Source: Komagataeibacter melomenusus
Lineage (GTDB): Bacteria > Pseudomonadota > Alphaproteobacteria > Acetobacterales > Acetobacteraceae
Assembly: GCF_013155395.1 (NCBI RefSeq)
Contig: NZ_JABJWC010000008.1
Span: 1-64,000, forward strand
Direction: 5' to 3'
DNA length: 64,000 nt
Part shown: one piece after another, positions 53,545-61,416 of the stretch
Numbering within the stretch: the first letter of the stretch is position 1
Layout of the letters: every line of letters starts with the position of its first letter
The notes under the pieces: model-generated
What the model was told of the DNA's origin: nothing
Database searches by the model: none
Seen by the model: the letters and a program-made list of their open reading frames with translations, nothing else
Program-made: the position numbers and the translations under genes

Positions 53545-55233
53545 ATGGTCCGTGTCGCGCTCTATGCCCGCTATTCCTCCGACAACCAGCGGGCCGCCTC
53601 GATCGAAGATCAGTTCCGCATCTGTCGCGAGCACGCCAAACGCGAAAAGTGGAAGGTCGCCAGCGCTTATAAGGACGCAGGCATCTCCGGATCCAGCATG
53701 ATCCTGCGCCCCGGCATCCAGACTCTCTTGCAGGACGCGCAACGCGGCGAATTCACCATCGTACTGGCCGAAGCCCTGGATCGCATCAGCCGCGATCAGG
53801 CAGATGTCGCCACCCTGTTCAAGCACCTGAAGTTTGCAGGCGTCATGATCGTTACCCTGGCCGAGGGCGAGATCAGCGAACTGCATGTCGGCCTCAAAGG
53901 CACGATGAACGCCCTGTTCCTCAAAGACCTGGCGCAGAAGACCCATCGTGGCATTCGGGGGCGCGTCGAGGACGGCAAGTCCGGCGGCGGTCTGTGCTAC
54001 GGCTACAAGGTCATCAAGAAGCTGGACGCGCGGGGCGATCCAATCCGGGGTGACCGGGAGATCGACCCCAACGAGGCCAATGTGGTTCGTCGGATATTCA
54101 AGGATTTCGCGGCTGGCGTCGGCCCACGCGCGATCGCGCGGACCCTCAATGATGAAAGCGTCCCTGGCCCGAACGGTAAACCGTGGATCGACACCACGAT
54201 CCGGGGCCACGCCCAGCGCGGCACGGGGATCGTCAACAACGAGCTTTACGTGGGCCGCCTCATCTGGAACCGGCTCCGCTATATCAAGGATCCTTCAACC
54301 GGAAAGCGGGTATCGCGGCTGAACCCTGAATCCGAGTGGATCATCACCGATGTGCCCGACCTGCGCATCGTGGATGACGCACTCTGGCAGGCGGTCCGCG
54401 ACCGTCAGGCAAAGATTGCCGCCCAATACGTCAACGTCATCGCGGCGGTCAGGACATCAGCCGCGAATCGGATGAACGGTATGCGTCGTCCGAAATCCCT
54501 GTTCTCGGGGATGATTTTCTGCGGCGTCTGCGGCGGCAGCTACTCGCTCCGCGAGAAGGACCGTTATGCCTGCTCAAACCGGATCGCTAACCGTTCCTGC
54601 CATAACAAGGCGACGATCCTGCGCCCTGATCTTGAAGAACGCGTGCTCGCCGGCCTCAAACACAAACTGATGACACCCGAAGCCGCCGCTGCAGCCATGA
54701 AAGCCTATACGGAAGAGACCAACCGGCTGAATCATGAGCGCCGTGCCAACAGCGCCGGCTGGAAGGCCGAACTGGCTAAAGTCGAGAAAGGCATCGCCGG
54801 TATTCTGACCGCAATCGAAAACGGGATGTTCGAGCCAGAGATAAAGGAACGGATGCGAGTACTACGGGAGCGCAAAGTCGAACTGAACGCCCTGCTCTCC
54901 TCCGAACTGGAGGATACACTCGACATTCATCCGAATGTCGCGGCGATGTTCAAGAAGAAGGTGGAGCGTCTGACCGAGAGCCTGAACCAGCCAGAGGACC
55001 GGGCCGAAGCGTCCGAGGCTGTCCGCGCGCTGGTCGAGAAGATCGTTCTCTCCCCCGGCGACAAGCGCGGCGAGATCTTCGCAACGCTGTATGGCGAGCT
55101 TGGCACGCTGCTGAGATTCGTGAACCAGAAAGACACGAAATCAGGCAAGTCATTGAAAGGACTTGCGAAAACATCAATGTGGGAATCAGTGGTTGCGGGG
55201 GCAGGATTTGAACCTGCGGCCTTCAGGTTATGA
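53545..55233 (+). CDS. Large serine recombinase (integrase/resolvase superfamily)
   Basis: The 562-residue recombinase has a resolvase domain with the nucleophile Ser-11 in YARYSSDNQ and the helix ALDRISRDQADVATLFKHL. The recombinase domain follows (VRRIFKDFAAGVGPRAIARTLNDE, VGRLIWNRLRYIKDPSTGKRVSRLNPESEW), then a zinc ribbon (FCGVCGGSY, YACSNRIANRSCHNK) and a coiled coil near residues 400-480. A GGAG stands before the ATG at 53545. The last 13 residues (VAGAGFEPAAFRL) come from the tRNA fragment read on the plus strand. It is probably the integrase of the element to its left. Confidence 0.92.
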   Translation: MVRVALYARYSSDNQRAASIEDQFRICREHAKREKWKVASAYKDAGISGSSMILRPGIQTLLQDAQRGEFTIVLAEALDRISRDQADVATLFKHLKFAGVMIVTLAEGEISELHVGLKGTMNALFLKDLAQKTHRGIRGRVEDGKSGGGLCYGYKVIKKLDARGDPIRGDREIDPNEANVVRRIFKDFAAGVGPRAIARTLNDESVPGPNGKPWIDTTIRGHAQRGTGIVNNELYVGRLIWNRLRYIKDPSTGKRVSRLNPESEWIITDVPDLRIVDDALWQAVRDRQAKIAAQYVNVIAAVRTSAANRMNGMRRPKSLFSGMIFCGVCGGSYSLREKDRYACSNRIANRSCHNKATILRPDLEERVLAGLKHKLMTPEAAAAAMKAYTEETNRLNHERRANSAGWKAELAKVEKGIAGILTAIENGMFEPEIKERMRVLRERKVELNALLSSELEDTLDIHPNVAAMFKKKVERLTESLNQPEDRAEASEAVRALVEKIVLSPGDKRGEIFATLYGELGTLLRFVNQKDTKSGKSLKGLAKTSMWESVVAGAGFEPAAFRL

Positions 55234-55234
55234 G
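55190..55234 (-). tRNA. Displaced 3' half of initiator tRNA-Met, probable att core
   Basis: Read on the minus strand, the 45 bases from the anticodon loop (CTCATAA) through the T arm (GCAGG-TTCAAAT-CCTGC) to CCCCGCAACCA match the 3' half of bacterial initiator tRNA-fMet. The bases beyond 55234 do not give the 5' half: the anticodon stem cannot pair (TACAAA against CCTGA). It is therefore a fragment left by site-specific insertion at the tRNA 3' end. The stop of the serine recombinase lies inside it. Confidence 0.8.
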
Positions 55235-55407
55235 TTTGTAGGCAAGAGCTACGCCCTGCCACGAAATTCCCCGACGCATCCCGAAGAACCACTACTATCC
55301 TATTATTTTAATTGAATAAGTCGTTCATTTTGGCTCTTCTGTCTACGCTTACTCACGCTGACGTTTCAATCCCACTTGCATCCTATACGCATCCTGTGGA
55401 GGCAGCC

Positions 55408-56577
55408 ATGCCCCGGATATCAAAGCGCATAATCGCCACCCTCCAGCCTGCTGAGAAGGACTACATCGTCTGGGACGATCAGGTCGCCGGCTTCGCCCTG
55501 CGGGTCTGGCCTTCGGGTCGGATGAGCTACGTGGTTCATTATCGAGCCAATGGCCGGTTCCGACGTTATACGATCGGCCATCATGGTCCCTGGACGGCAG
55601 ACAAAGCACGCGATGAAGCGATTAAAATCCTCGCTCGTGTGAAAGACGGCAACGACCCAAACACCGAACGCGGCGAAGAGCGGACCTCCCCCACAATCAG
55701 TCAGTTCTGCAAGACTTTCATTGAACGGCATGTAAAGACGCATCTGAAATCAACCACACAAGCCGAATATCAACGCGCGATTGACCTGTTCATTATAAAA
55801 AAAATTGGCAGCCGGATGGTGGCCACCCTGACCCACTCGGATGTGGTCGCATTCCACCACGCCTATCGCCATATCCCGTATCAGGCGAACCGGACTCTGG
55901 GTGTGCTGTCGAAAATGTTCTCTCTGGCAATCCTCTGGGGTGTGCGGACAGACAACGTCAATCCATGCAGGGGCGTGAAACGCTATAAGGAGCAGAAGCG
56001 CGAGCGCTACCTCACAACAGAAGAACATCAGCGTCTTGGCAAAGCACTCGACGACGGCCGTTCCGCAATGCCGGAAGCCGTCAACGCGTTCCAACTCCTG
56101 CTTTTAACCGGTTGCCGCCTGCGGGAAATCCAACGTCTGAAATGGGAATATGTTTTTCTGGACGAAGGGATAATCAGATTACCTGACAGCAAAAATGGTG
56201 CCCGCACGGTTCAGTTGGGCGAGAGTGCGATCGGCTTGCTTGGAGACATCACGCGGGTTGAGGGCAATCCCTATGTCATCACGGGACGGAAAGACGGTGG
56301 TCACCTGACCGATCTGGAGAAGCCGTGGCGGCGCATCCGAAAGGAAGCCGGGCTGCATGATGTCCGCATTCACGATCTCCGCCATTCCTTTGCATCCGAT
56401 GCGCTGGAACTCGGCGAGGATCTGGTCATGATCGGGAAACTGCTGGGTCATCGCGATCTCAAATCGACCGCACGTTATGCTCACCTCAAGAAAGAACCAA
56501 TCCAGCGTGCAGTCAAAGGGATCGATTTGAAAATTTTTACGGCACTTGTTTCAGGAGGCAGCGAGAGCAACATCTGA
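55408..56577 (+). CDS. Tyrosine recombinase (P4-like integrase family)
   Basis: The 389-residue integrase has an N-terminal DUF4102-type arm-binding part (MPRISKRIIATLQPAEKDYIVWDDQVAGFALRVWPSGRMSYVVHYR). The core-binding domain follows (FCKTFIERHVKTHLKSTTQAEYQRAI), and then the catalytic domain with TGCRLREIQRLKWEYV, IHDLRHSFASDAL and LLGHRDLKSTARYAHL; the nucleophile is Tyr 357. GGAGG lies before the ATG at 55408. It is 174 bases from the tRNA fragment, the usual position for the integrase of an island inserted in a tRNA gene, so I assign the fragment to it. Confidence 0.93.
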   Translation: MPRISKRIIATLQPAEKDYIVWDDQVAGFALRVWPSGRMSYVVHYRANGRFRRYTIGHHGPWTADKARDEAIKILARVKDGNDPNTERGEERTSPTISQFCKTFIERHVKTHLKSTTQAEYQRAIDLFIIKKIGSRMVATLTHSDVVAFHHAYRHIPYQANRTLGVLSKMFSLAILWGVRTDNVNPCRGVKRYKEQKRERYLTTEEHQRLGKALDDGRSAMPEAVNAFQLLLLTGCRLREIQRLKWEYVFLDEGIIRLPDSKNGARTVQLGESAIGLLGDITRVEGNPYVITGRKDGGHLTDLEKPWRRIRKEAGLHDVRIHDLRHSFASDALELGEDLVMIGKLLGHRDLKSTARYAHLKKEPIQRAVKGIDLKIFTALVSGGSESNI

Positions 56578-56935
56578 ACACGTCAATTATGCCCTGCCTC
56601 ACAGAACTATTTTTAAAAATACCTAAAAATATATTCGGCTTTGTTGCACAATTCACTGATTGGTCGTGCTGAACGCTCTTATGTTTTTTGTTATACGACC
56701 GCCTAAGTGATTGAGGTTCCGAGCGTTGTGAAGCGGTTAAAAGTAGCAACGTGGATGTGAACTTCGGCGATCTTCCACGTATTTGCGAAACAAAGCCGCC
56801 GCCAAGCCAAAATGGGCTCTTCAAGCATCCTGGTAGGAATGCCTGCCATGTGTGTGCAATATCGGGTTGACAGGCTCGCAACCATAATGGATTTTATAAA
56901 AAGTCTACCGTGACAGGAGCATATGTTTTCAAAAG
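56578..56935. other. Intergenic region before the copper/methanobactin genes
   Basis: These 358 bases hold no gene I can support. Near 56637 there is GGCTTTGTTGCACAATTC, which resembles IS903-type inverted-repeat ends, and on the minus strand some frames look like eroded coding sequence. It may be an old IS relic. Confidence 0.35.
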
Positions 56936-57427
56936 ATGGCCCATGCCATACATCCTGCGCCCCGCTCTTCATTGAGCCGCTGGTTTCTGGTCGCGTTCAC
57001 GCTCATGGGCTTTCTGGGGCAACTCCTGATCCAGAGTCAGGCAATGCCGGGAGAAATGCCTCGTGCTACCATCCTGCGCCTGACAGGCATTGATATCGCT
57101 CCACATCTTTATCACACGCCACATAAGCACTCCGTCTGTGCGGATATGCCTGGCATGACAATGGACAATGTGACGCAGGCTGTGTCAGCCGACAATGAGG
57201 GCGACCACGACCACATGTCCGGGCATCCTTCTCATCACGATGGAAGCTGTCCGTTATGCCCCCTCCTGCACCTGCCAGTATTCCTGTTCACAGCTCTCGT
57301 GATCTTGCTGGCACTGGCGTTTATTCGTTGGCAACGCCACGTCAACATCGTTAACCCCCGTGCTCCACCTGTCATCACACTTGGTGTTCCTTTCTCCTGT
57401 GGCCCCCCTGTGTCTGCGGTCTTCTAG
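56936..57427 (+). CDS. His-rich membrane protein of DUF2946 type, probable copper handling
   Basis: The 163-residue protein has an N-terminal signal-type helix (RWFLVAFTLMGFLGQLLI) and a second one (LPVFLFTALVILLALAFIRW). The loop is rich in His and Met (HTPHKHSVCADMPGMTM, EGDHDHMSGHPSHHDGSCPLCPL). The HDGSCPLCP motif is the DUF2946 hallmark (HxxCPxC). Such proteins often precede TonB receptors for copper chelates and likely bind copper or help its handling at the membrane. It is 145 bases upstream of the receptor. Confidence 0.7.
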   Translation: MAHAIHPAPRSSLSRWFLVAFTLMGFLGQLLIQSQAMPGEMPRATILRLTGIDIAPHLYHTPHKHSVCADMPGMTMDNVTQAVSADNEGDHDHMSGHPSHHDGSCPLCPLLHLPVFLFTALVILLALAFIRWQRHVNIVNPRAPPVITLGVPFSCGPPVSAVF

Positions 57428-57572
57428 CGCCCGCAGGCCGTTTAAGCTGTCATTCATCGACCGTACGCGTTCACTTAACGCATAGTGCGTCGCTGACGTC
57501 ATAAACTAATGACGAAAAAGACAATGACCGTCCTGCTGGCTGAACGATATTCTCAGCTCAGGATCAGCTTCC

Positions 57573-59753
57573 ATGTCTTCGACACATGTTTGCGCACACA
57601 CGTTCCACCGCGCGCACTTACTTTCTGCCGCCGCAATTTTTCTTATCCCGTCCTTCGCGGCGCATGCCAATGAACTGCCCGGAAAAGAGCGTGAGAGTGC
57701 CGCATCAACCAGGCAGGCAGCGATTAAAAAAACTCCGGAACAGTCATCACGAAACACGTCAAAACAACTCGGCGCTCACGTAAAAACAGGAGCAGCCGTC
57801 CCTATATCCAGCAACGCAGCTGAGCGGCTCGTTGTCACAGCCACGCGAACGCCACAGCAGATCCAGGACGTTCCCGCCTCGGTCAGCCTGATAACACGTC
57901 AGGACATCCAAATGAGGCAATCTTCCACGATTTCAGATGCCCTCAATCGCTTGCCTGATGTCGATATGGTCGGCACGGCGCGTATGGAAGGTCAGGTTCC
58001 CCAAATCCGTGGGTTTGCGGGACGCGAGATCATTTTGATGGTCGATGGCGCACGGCGTAATTGGGATTCCCAAGGGATTGAAGCGCCGCTTTATATCGAT
58101 CCCGCCTTTATCCAGAGTGTAGAAGTTGTCGCCGGATCAGCGTCCACTCTTTATGGAACAGGTGGTCTCGGCGGAGTTATGTCAATTAAGACTATTGACG
58201 CAAAGTCCCTTCTGAAACCGGGTCAAGGCTTGGGCGGAGAAATTGATGGCGGCTATCAAAGCGCCAACGGAAATGGGAAGGGATCAGCAAAAATATACGG
58301 AAAATGGGGCAAGTTCGATGCGCTTCTTGCTTATTCTGGGCAAACCTTCAACTCGATACGATTAGGGGGCGGCGAGAGACTTTCACCCAATGACGGGCAA
58401 AGCCACAGCGCACTACTTAAACTTGGATATGACATCAATGACCGAATTAGAATAGATTTTGGTCAGCAATTTTATCTTGATGAAAACTATAGATCTTCAG
58501 TGCCACAAAAAGGTCCTTCCACTTACCACTGTTCTACCTGCCAAGAGCAAAATGTCCGACAGGACGAGTCAACATTGCACCTCACAACACGTAACGAGCA
58601 AGGCGAGGAAGATGGAAGGCTGACCCTTTACAGAACGAAAATGGCCTCAAAGCAGGTGCCGAACAGCATGGACTCTAATGGCGGGTCCACTGTCCTTGAG
58701 ACCTATGGTTTCGACTTACAAAAATCATACTTTCGTAATTTCGGATTGTTTGGAAGACATAAATTTACTGGAGGCGTAAATTACTACCGCGATTTTTATA
58801 CGTACACCACATCTGGTTCAAATACACCCAACGCACAACAGCAGGTATATGGGGTTTACGGGCAAGATGAAATAAAATTTCGCCACCATGTCACTCTTTC
58901 CCCTAGCTTGCGTTACGATAGATACAATACCTTTCCTGAACACGGGAAAGGTCTCTCAAATAGCTCAAACGGTGCTATTCTTCCAAAAATAACATTATCG
59001 TGGCAACCAACACGCGAATGGATGATATATCTCAGTTGGGGGAAAGCTTATAATGCTCCCACCCCAGCGCAAAGCGACATGGATTTGACAGGCAATCAAT
59101 GGTTCGCAAATTTTGTTTCTAACAAAAATCTAAAACCCGAATCTGCCAAAACATACGAAGGCGGATTTACTTATACAAAGAGCGCACTGTTTAGCGAGCA
59201 CGATCGTGCGAGCGTCCGCGCTACAGGTTTTTACGAAGACGTAACCAATCTCATTCAAGAAGTTGCTATCGGGCGTTTTAATGGAAAATATGGGAAAAAC
59301 AGACCCATTTATCAATATCAGAACGTTGGACACGCCACACGTTACGGTATTGAGCTACATAGTAATTACGACATAGGAAACTGGGGGTTTGATCTGAGCT
59401 TCAGCCACATAAGAGTCACAAACGCTCGGACCGGTGCTGGGTTGTACTCGCCTCCAGATAAAGTTGCCGCTGATATGCGTTACCGTTTTCCGAACATCGG
59501 ACTGACTTTAATGTACAGCCTCATGGCCGTAGACGCTCAGAACTACGATGCAACTATTATTCGTCGGCGTCCCGGCTATATGGTGCACGACATACTCGCA
59601 ACCTGGGCACCTCCTCGCAAGCCTTGGCGAATTAATTTTGCTGTTACCAACTTATTCGACAAGGAATACAGTATGTATAAAATGGCTTCCACAAACGTTG
59701 ATTTTCCTGAAGTAGGTCGCAGCTTTCGCTTTGATCTATCATATAGATTTTGA
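57573..59753 (+). CDS. mbnT: TonB-dependent receptor, probable methanobactin receptor (MbnT-like)
   Basis: The 726-residue protein has a signal peptide (LLSAAAIFLIPSFAAHA), a linker of about 45 residues, a TonB box (ERLVVTATRTPQ), a plug (IQDVPASVSLITRQDIQMRQSSTISDALNRLPDVDM, IRGFAGREIILMVDGARRNW, VEVVAGSASTLYGTGGLGG) and a barrel ending in FRFDLSYRF. Parts of the barrel are Tyr/Asn-rich. It lacks an STN domain, so it does not signal as FecA does. Its place before mbnA suggests uptake of copper-methanobactin; the symbol is inferred from context, because haemin and siderophore receptors look alike. The 3' two thirds are AT-rich, unlike the 5' third. Confidence 0.75.
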   Translation: MSSTHVCAHTFHRAHLLSAAAIFLIPSFAAHANELPGKERESAASTRQAAIKKTPEQSSRNTSKQLGAHVKTGAAVPISSNAAERLVVTATRTPQQIQDVPASVSLITRQDIQMRQSSTISDALNRLPDVDMVGTARMEGQVPQIRGFAGREIILMVDGARRNWDSQGIEAPLYIDPAFIQSVEVVAGSASTLYGTGGLGGVMSIKTIDAKSLLKPGQGLGGEIDGGYQSANGNGKGSAKIYGKWGKFDALLAYSGQTFNSIRLGGGERLSPNDGQSHSALLKLGYDINDRIRIDFGQQFYLDENYRSSVPQKGPSTYHCSTCQEQNVRQDESTLHLTTRNEQGEEDGRLTLYRTKMASKQVPNSMDSNGGSTVLETYGFDLQKSYFRNFGLFGRHKFTGGVNYYRDFYTYTTSGSNTPNAQQQVYGVYGQDEIKFRHHVTLSPSLRYDRYNTFPEHGKGLSNSSNGAILPKITLSWQPTREWMIYLSWGKAYNAPTPAQSDMDLTGNQWFANFVSNKNLKPESAKTYEGGFTYTKSALFSEHDRASVRATGFYEDVTNLIQEVAIGRFNGKYGKNRPIYQYQNVGHATRYGIELHSNYDIGNWGFDLSFSHIRVTNARTGAGLYSPPDKVAADMRYRFPNIGLTLMYSLMAVDAQNYDATIIRRRPGYMVHDILATWAPPRKPWRINFAVTNLFDKEYSMYKMASTNVDFPEVGRSFRFDLSYRF

Positions 59754-59774
59754 CAATCGCCAGGAGGTTATTCT

Positions 59775-59826
59775 GAAATAAATCAAATTATTACACGTAA
59801 TTCCATTGATTTATTTCCTGTTTTTT
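59775..59826 (+). terminator. AT-rich 12-bp stem-loop with T run after the receptor gene
   Basis: GAAATAAATCAA at 59775-59786 and TTGATTTATTTC at 59806-59817 form a perfect 12-base stem with a 19-base loop. They are followed by a six-T run at 59821-59826. This fits a rho-independent terminator for the receptor transcript. The right arm also overlaps the candidate -35 of the mbnA promoter, so it could instead be an operator. Confidence 0.5.
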
Positions 59827-59835
59827 ACGTATAAT
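59806..59835 (+). promoter_or_regulatory. mbnA: Candidate sigma-70-type promoter for mbnA
   Basis: TTGATT (59806-59811) and TATAAT (59830-59835) are spaced by 18 bases, a good match to a vegetative promoter. The likely transcript start near 59842 gives a leader of about 38 bases before the mbnA ATG. The -35 lies in one arm of the 12-bp inverted repeat, so a bound regulator would block it. Confidence 0.5.
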
Positions 59836-59879
59836 TAGACGCCACATAGAATGTCTATTGTGGTTACTGGAGGTATGAA

Positions 59880-59978
59880 ATGATTATTACTATAACTATA
59901 CTTAAAACCAAACAAATTTCTGTACCTGTCCGGGCCGGACTGCAGTGTGGTTCGGGTGTCTGCGGTTATAACGCTTAA
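59880..59978 (+). CDS. mbnA: MbnA, methanobactin precursor peptide (32 residues)
   Basis: This short gene encodes a leader (MIITITILKTKQISVPVRA) and a C-terminal core with two Cys: LQCGSGVCGYNA. GGAGG six bases before the ATG makes a strong ribosome-binding site. The two Cys (residues 23 and 28) each follow a residue (Gln and Val) that would form an oxazolone/thioamide pair after modification by MbnB/MbnC, as known for methanobactins. The next gene is mbnB. The exact cleavage point between leader and core is not readable. It is the third gene of the cluster and is AT-rich. Confidence 0.93.
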   Translation: MIITITILKTKQISVPVRAGLQCGSGVCGYNA

Positions 59979-59987
59979 AACAATACA

Positions 59988-60015
59988 GAGACTGGCGCCT
60001 TTCCGCGCCAGTCTC
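59988..60015 (+). terminator. Perfect 11-bp hairpin between mbnA and mbnB
   Basis: GAGACTGGCGC at 59988-59998 and GCGCCAGTCTC at 60005-60015 pair exactly round the loop CTTTCC. There is no T run, so it is a weak or partial stop, or protects the mbnA mRNA 3' end. This would give more MbnA peptide than enzymes. The mbnB ribosome-binding site (AGGAGG at 60021) follows. Confidence 0.6.
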
Positions 60016-60032
60016 GCCCTAGGAGGTATACG

Positions 60033-60854
60033 ATGTGTAACGGTTCTATTGGCATAAATTTCACTGGCGGCCAATCTTACTCATCTATTATGTCCCTTAT
60101 TGACGAGGGACATATAGATTACGTCGAACTCCTGATCGACAATTTTTTACATCTCAATCCAACAGAAATTGCAAAGAAATTTCCTTGCCCTGTCGCATTC
60201 CATATTATGCAATCCCGTTTTTTGGAGCGAGGTGAGGAAGAATTAAAGTATATATCAAGCAGAATAACGCAAATGTCTGAGGCGTTTCAGCCACTTTATA
60301 TTTCCGATCATATCGCACTTTTCGAGCATAACGGAACTAATTTTTATCAACTCGCCGAAATAAATTATGCAATAGGGTCAATATATTTTGATAAAATTCG
60401 GCGATGGCAGGATATGCTTGGTCATACTCTATATTTAGAGAATTATCCTTCACTGCTCGACGGTTCTTATGAAGCTCCAACTTTCTTCGAGCATATATCA
60501 AAGAAAACTGAATGTAATGTGTTGTTTGATATATCCAATGCTGTTTGTGCCTCTAGGAATACGGGCGCAGACATAGACGACTGGAAGAATGTAATATCGA
60601 AAACGCTACACTATCATGTTGCAGGATACACTCCAGCACCAAGCGATAATAATATTTTAATTGATTCACATTCGGAGCAGATTTCATCAGAAACGGAGAT
60701 CTTCATAGATCGTTATGCTGATCTGTTTTTTCGTGAAAATACTACAATTACTTACGAACGAGACGGAAATTTTGATTACGACCTTATAGTGGAAGATTTA
60801 AACAGCCTTCGCTTGAAATCGAAAAACCAGAGTGTATACAATGAACAATCATAG
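60033..60854 (+). CDS. mbnB: MbnB, DUF692 (MNIO) enzyme of methanobactin synthesis
   Basis: The 273-residue protein is a TIM-barrel metalloenzyme of the DUF692 family, which with MbnC uses iron and oxygen to turn peptide Cys into oxazolone and thioamide groups. Likely metal ligands are visible: His 57 (FHIMQ), Asp 92 and His 93 (ISDHIALFEH), Glu 136 and Asn 137 (YLENYPS), Asp 166 (LFDISNAV), His 195 (HYHVAGY), Asp 211 and His 213 (IDSHSEQ) and Glu 242 (TYERDGN). An AGGAGG precedes the ATG. The last 14 bases overlap mbnC. It is AT-rich and probably acquired with mbnA and mbnC. Confidence 0.93.
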   Translation: MCNGSIGINFTGGQSYSSIMSLIDEGHIDYVELLIDNFLHLNPTEIAKKFPCPVAFHIMQSRFLERGEEELKYISSRITQMSEAFQPLYISDHIALFEHNGTNFYQLAEINYAIGSIYFDKIRRWQDMLGHTLYLENYPSLLDGSYEAPTFFEHISKKTECNVLFDISNAVCASRNTGADIDDWKNVISKTLHYHVAGYTPAPSDNNILIDSHSEQISSETEIFIDRYADLFFRENTTITYERDGNFDYDLIVEDLNSLRLKSKNQSVYNEQS

Positions 60855-61416
60855 AAAATATTTGCGTGATATCGATGTCATAGACTTTATGTCGCGCCCA
60901 GATCAGTTTTCTTTGTTTTCTGACAACAGGCGCGCGTTGGTGCGATTAGATATTGCGTGGCGCGGTTATTGGCATGCTCTTTATGATCCATGTCCGTCCC
61001 TACTGGATTTTTCTGGTGATCAAGACGGATTCAATATTTTTCGGCCCTTTATGAGGTGGGGTTCTGAGCGAAAAATTTGTTTTGGTTGGCCATTACACCT
61101 CTGGGTTATCATTTGGTTGCAAGAAAATGAGATGCTGAATAGTTCTAATTCCGAAATCATTCTATCGGAATTGGCGGGAGCTGCAGCTGCTCGGTGGGCC
61201 ATATCTGATCGCACAGAAGCACTAGGCATCGCCATTTACCGCGGTATCAAACAAAACTGGACTGTCGGCTGGAAGTGCCGTGCGGTAGATCTGCAACGAG
61301 AAATTCAAGAAATTGAAATTGGTGCGGATTTAAGCCCGGAAGATGATATTCCGTCGTATTTCCTTATTTTTGATAACAAAATTTCTGTATTCCCTGGATG
61401 GAGCCGCATACTGTGA
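60841..61416 (+). CDS. mbnC: MbnC, partner protein of MbnB
   Basis: This 191-residue protein starts MNNHRKYLRDIDVIDFMSRP. It resembles MbnC, the protein without catalytic motifs that binds MbnB and the precursor peptide: ALVRLDIAWRGYWHALYDPCPSLLDFSG, FMRWGSERKICFGWPLHLWVIIWLQENE. It starts inside the mbnB frame (overlap of 14 bases), a strong sign of coupled synthesis and complex formation. A GTG at 60832 in frame is less likely. Its own stop overlaps the mbnP start. Confidence 0.88.
   Translation: MNNHRKYLRDIDVIDFMSRPDQFSLFSDNRRALVRLDIAWRGYWHALYDPCPSLLDFSGDQDGFNIFRPFMRWGSERKICFGWPLHLWVIIWLQENEMLNSSNSEIILSELAGAAAARWAISDRTEALGIAIYRGIKQNWTVGWKCRAVDLQREIQEIEIGADLSPEDDIPSYFLIFDNKISVFPGWSRIL

Noticed and set aside
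55190-55262. A complete tRNA on the minus strand
   Set aside because: The 3' half is good, but the anticodon stem and acceptor stem cannot pair with the neighbouring bases; GTAG/CTAC in the flank is not enough for a D arm.
56578-56935. An IS relic with a GGCTTTGTTGCACAATTC end
   Set aside because: Only one possible end is visible and the decayed frames do not match a transposase clearly, so I list it only as a gap.
59875-59883. An earlier ATG for the mbnA gene (ATGAAATGA)
   Set aside because: It gives two codons and a stop. The ATG at 59880 has the full frame and a well-placed GGAGG.
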